The translations under genes were made by a program, and so were the position numbers. Below, piece after piece: positions 18,206 through 22,106 of a DNA stretch of 22,106 bases (position 1 is the stretch's first letter; every line of letters starts with the position of its first letter). This DNA comes from Symsagittifera roscoffensis. Its lineage: Eukaryota > Xenacoelomorpha > Acoela > Convolutidae. The notes below the pieces were generated by a model. It made no database searches and had not been told where the DNA came from. It was given only the letters and a program-made list of their open reading frames with translations. The stretch is taken from assembly GCF_963678635.1 (NCBI RefSeq), contig NW_026971261.1, forward strand, positions 1 to 22,106, written 5' to 3'.

Positions 18206-18542
18206 GTTATACCCTTAGCCGTTAGGTGAGGTATAATCTATGTCTATTGAAGCTTATGCGCTAGTTGAGAATAAGACGATAAAGATAACAACTTAAATTC
18301 AACTCTCTACGTTTCAAGTCTGGCTGACACTGGCCTCGAATCAATTGAGATACAGTGACTCATAATAACCAGTACACATGTCATTACGTATAAATAGGTA
18401 CTTATTTAATCATCAGACTTCTATATTTTCAATCAATTTAATCTAAGTCGATAACATGTTCATGTTACCAACTCTTAGTTCTAGCGCCTAAGCTAATTCA
18501 ATCATGAAAGGATGTTTTACTATAATATCCGTACGAATAACA
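18205..18542 (-). repeat. 5' LTR (338 bp)
   Basis: It is the same length as the other LTR, runs from TGTTATACCC to GAATAACA on the plus strand, and sits directly upstream of the primer-binding site and gag in the coding direction. It should contain the element's promoter; a conserved AAATATAGAAG segment (minus strand, near 18420-18430) is a possible TATA region. About 9% divergence from the 3' LTR indicates long residence. Confidence 0.95.
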
Positions 18543-18547
18543 AACTG
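18543..18547. repeat. Right target-site duplication (AACTG) of the LTR element
   Basis: AACTG directly follows the LTR and matches 9811-9815. Confidence 0.9.
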
Positions 18548-21500
18548 AAAGTCTGTTCGGTATGCCTCAACGGTGAGTTAAAATCCCTATTTAAAACCCG
18601 TTCTAACCTTTTTCCCTCAGTTTATACAGCAAAAAATTTTTTACAACCGCTTTCACTAAAATATCTTTTGCGCTTTTTGCCGATTTAGGCAGCGTTATAC
18701 AAAAACATTTGGCTGTTGATATATCTTTAAAATTTTGAAAAAATTATATCTTTGCTGCTTGTCCTACAGCGAATCTATCTATGAGATTCTTACTGTTTTG
18801 TTTTTCGATAAAAAACAATACGTTTTTGTTTGTTGTAATTTGATAGGTAAACTTAAAATGAAATTGAATCGCTATGTTACTCGCAAAACTCATTGAAAGA
18901 AATTAGACTAATTTTTCCTACACCAAAACAAACAATTTGCTTTCAAATTTTTGGAACTTACCTCATGACAAGAAGCACTTTATCGGATCACACATTTGAA
19001 TTCGAGCAGCTTTCGTTTAAATTTTTTCTTCTAATGGCTGAAAAAAGAATACGAGGCCAAAGGTTCCTCGATACACTTTGTGATGTGGTGAAAACAAACA
19101 AGTAATCAATAAAATTTGTGTACCAAGCGAAAACTTATGTATCAGAGGAACCTATTCGACAAAAACTATTTAGTGGGGAAAAAACAAATGCCCTCAAACA
19201 ACAAAAGTCATAGGCAAATAACTTTTTCCCAAAAGCATAAATTCGTTTCAACCGGACTTTAAAAACAAAATGCTGACAAAAAAGGATTGAAATTAGCTAA
19301 ACTTCTCTCCAGAGAAAAAAATTCACGAGCCAGGGAATATTGTTATGACCGGCGCCAATGAAGATTAGTAAACCACGACCGGGGTGTTAGAAGAAAATGT
19401 TTCTTCCAAAATTTCAAGGATTTCGAATTTTTCGCCATTTTCGTTTTGAGCAAAATATCTTCAGCCATAGCAGTCTTTGAAACATAGTTGAAGGATCCAA
19501 CCAATGGTAACTTCTCAGGAATAATTTTACATAGTTTTTTTTCACTGAATCTAAATAGGAAACCAAGAAGTAATTTTAGGATTGCTGGGAGAGACACGGA
19601 GCTAAAGAAGACTTTTTCGGAAGACGCCGAGAAAGTCAATTCTTGTTTTGAATTTCAAATCAAATAAACTCAGTATTTTGATTTTTAGAGCCCTTCAGTT
19701 TCGTCTAGATAAACTTACTGACCCTCTGCTCAGATCACTGATTATTATGAGCATGTTGAAAATAGTTTTGGAAACTTCTTGCTGTCATTTTTCAGCAAAC
19801 ATCACTCATTCATGGTAATCTATGAAACATGATGAATTGTTATTCCCGAAAGATTTTTTTTATCGAAAACTTTATAACGACCTGTATATTTCTGGGGAAA
19901 AACAAAAAATTCATAAGAAGAAACTGTCATCAGTATATTCCTAACCATTGAATGACAACGAGTGATAGTCAGTTTCACCAAGAAGCACTACTCTCCAAGA
20001 ATAGCATCTTGCCCAGCTATCCAACTAACGAATCATAGCTTTTTAAAATGGTCGTTTTTTAACCCTTATTATTATATTTTTGGATCTAGAGTGTTAAAAG
20101 AATTGCGGCAGTTACTTTTCATGGCAGCTCGTAAAAGTCCATTTTTAATAAACAGCTTTCAACAATCTTCATTAGGGGATCACATTTTTCGCTCTTGCCC
20201 TTCCCTTAAACAGAAGGGCTGTGAACAACAGTCGTCTATATACGAAGACCTACGAGGAGACAACTAATGACACTTGTTGCGTGGCCTACGAACGGGGCAA
20301 GTGTAAAGCAAAAGTTTCGAGGGTTTCCCAAGGCTTAAACTTGAGCGACTTATTTGAAGCACGTGATGCAATACAATGCGTGGGTAGTACGAAGTACAAA
20401 TACTAGTCCAACAACCCAATAGATCAGACCTTATCCCCATGATGCAACGGGATAGATCGATTAATGCGGACCCCACCGCAAAGGACTAAAAGACACTAGG
20501 AAGTGCCACATTGAAGTATCCCAGCATTCCAACAGAACTTAATAACAGAGAACAGATCAACTAACAGATCGACAGAAAAATGTCTAAAATTAAGTTTCAT
20601 TTTCCGGATATTCAAACAAAACGTATACCGGAAAAACAATATAAAGGTTCGCGCACTTCTTCATACTCTTAAAGTTTCATTCGCCGGATCTTCAGAAAAA
20701 TTGAAATGCAAACAAAATTTTTCATACCAAAACGTGGTTAACAAGTTTTATCGCTCGTATTGGGGGCGAAGCCTCGATTGTTCTGATGGTCTTTTAACGT
20801 TAATAATGTTTTGGTGAAGCGCTTTTGAAAAATGATAGATTACATAAGTTTCCTTCTACGATAAATTAACTTGGACATCTTACTCTTCTAATAATGTATT
20901 GATTAAAACAAATGCCTGCCTCAAATTAAAATGGGATTGTGTCGGAGTCGAAATAATTTACCGCTAACGCATTTCAAGCAAAATTGATCGCGCGGTAATT
21001 GTGTCTCATTAGCCAAATTGAGATTTTGAAATAATCATGACTGTGCAAATTTAGACAAATGAATTTTTTTACGTCTCAGCCCAAGACCTCTTCAGCTTCT
21101 AGGTTATATAAAAAAGTCCCGCCAAAAACTTCAGTAGTAAAAACGAAGGTTCTTCTGATGAAACACACATCTAGAGTAACATTGGTCAATTTCATCGGAA
21201 GACGAAAAAAAAATTGGACTAGAGATGAATGCAAGACTCCCGGGTTGACAAAAACTTTTTATCATACTTTTTACATAAATGAATAAACTCTTACCATACA
21301 ATTTTTATACAATTACTTACGTACAGAAAATTAAATGCAATCTTTATGATAAACAATTTTCCATCTATTAAAAATGTATGACAAGTTTTTTTCCATAATC
21401 CAAAAAATTGAAAATTGACGTTTTTCTAAATTTAATTTCTGAAAAACTTTGGGCTGTCAAAACATCAAAATTTGGACAGTTTTGCACTTATAATGCATAG

Positions 21501-22106
21501 AAAACGACCTGAAATATCGTAGAGCTGTCTTTCACAAACGATATAACAGAAGTTACAAACGCTTAAACTTTGGCAAATGTTCTCAACAACGATTGTATTT
21601 AAAAAATGACTTTTTAAAAAATCAAACCATAATCAAGGCATAAATAACATGCCATACAAATTTTTTTAGCGGTTTCGAAAAAAAAATTCGAGGCAAAAAA
21701 GAAAAAATCACCGTTTGTGTATTCAGGACTATGTTATGCGCACAAAAACTTTTTTTTCGGAAATGTTTGAATGAGTGCAAATTTTGATTTGCGGTTACAA
21801 AAATATTTTTGAGTCAATTCCAAAACTAATTGGAAAAAATATGTCACCATCAAAAACTGCTAGTCATAAAATTTCTATATATGCCTCAGTTTTTTCATTA
21901 GCAGACTGCGTATTGATTGAAATCAAACAGCTGCAGAATTTAGTTTATATACATTTTTAACCATTTTTCGAAACTTTACAAAAACTGTATGACAAGCATT
22001 TTTCCATAAACTTTTGTATGTTGAACATTTTTGATGTATGGAGGTCAAACCAGGCTGGGAACATTTTTTCTGTTCTAAAAAAAACCTTGCATACAAGGTT
22101 AAGTTG
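18548..22106. other. A+T-rich flank, no supported gene
   Basis: Open frames here are short and lack recognisable domains. The longest, near 19962-20267, looks random. A denser stretch at 20221-20406 reads KCKAKVSRVSQGLNLSDLF, which is protein-like but unassigned. Weak repeats are present: an imperfect direct repeat AAGTTTCATT...CCGGAT at about 20592 and 20672; a hairpin TTTTCCGG (20600-20607) with CCGGAAAA (20628-20635); and a direct repeat TGTATGACAAG...TTTTTCCATAA at about 21375-21399 and 21986-22008. Confidence 0.45.

Larger units (their letters stand above)
9816..18542 (-). mobile_element. Ty3/Gypsy LTR retrotransposon, Mag-like, inactive
   Basis: The element spans 8,727 bp and is read on the minus strand. 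Two 338-bp LTRs begin TGTTAT and end ATAACA; they are flanked by AACTG on both sides. Internal order is primer-binding site, gag with zinc knuckles, protease, reverse transcriptase, RNase H, integrase and a tail. RT-RNase H before integrase is the Ty3/Gypsy order. The paired zinc knuckles of the CX2CX7HX3C and CX2CX4HX4C types and the RNase H end segment (GSKMGLIDYISRHP) point to the Mag-like group; that finer placement is inference. The LTRs differ at about 30 of 338 sites with no length change, so the insertion is old. All reading frames except the protease-RT one are broken, and the gag-protease region is duplicated. Confidence 0.95.

Noticed and set aside
18573-18620. Possible 48-bp intron, GTGAGT to TTTTTCCCTCAG, just after the 5' LTR
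   Set aside because: The splice signals look good, but neither flank has an open coding frame of any length and 48 bp is very short. Chance in T-rich DNA is likely.
20221-20406. Small gene with KCKAKVSRVSQGLNLSDLF
   Set aside because: It is short, with no homologous family recognised, no clear start context and no neighbouring exons; noted only within the flank description.

Overview
This window looks like gene-poor, A+T-rich nuclear DNA from an animal, most likely an invertebrate. The evidence is the transposon content: an APE-type non-LTR retrotransposon (LINE) related to the Jockey/CR1 groups, and a Ty3/Gypsy LTR retrotransposon of the kind called Mag-like. The phylum cannot be fixed from this. 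I found no convincing host gene, no tRNA or rRNA gene, no bacterial-style operon and no CRISPR array.

Layout from left to right. Bases 249-727 hold a cluster of small palindromes with a GGAATCC core. Its middle part repeats every 20 bp and is itself one larger inverted repeat centred near 538. Bases 728-2226 show nothing recognisable. Bases 2238-4974 are a 5'-truncated, frameshifted LINE on the plus strand, with endonuclease remnant, reverse transcriptase and C-terminal tail; it is flanked by an 11-bp target-site duplication. Bases 5921-6782 are five tandem copies of a 172-173-bp satellite monomer, followed by a sixth, diverged monomer. Bases 6785-9930 are two apparently identical copies of a 1,573-bp segment in tandem. 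The right-hand end of that unit includes the first 115 bp of an LTR.

Bases 9816-18542 are an 8.7-kb LTR retrotransposon on the minus strand. It has two 338-bp LTRs and a 5-bp target-site duplication (AACTG). A primer-binding site, gag, protease, reverse transcriptase, RNase H, integrase and a 3' tail can all be read, but every one carries lesions except the protease-RT frame, which is open for 459 codons yet has a broken protease motif. Inside it, gag plus protease is present twice in tandem (about 14985-16469 and 16470-17955). A smaller rearrangement near 10900-11760 carries a second scrap of integrase.

The events can be put in order from sequence divergence. The two LTRs differ at about 30 of 338 positions, so the insertion is oldest. 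A sampled part of the gag-protease copies differs by roughly 3%, and they share a frameshift, so that duplication is later. The 1,573-bp flanking duplication shows no difference I could find, so it is the youngest event or an assembly artefact. Bases 18548-22106 are A+T-rich with only weak repeats. Nothing here acts as a working gene set; the window records successive insertions and duplications.
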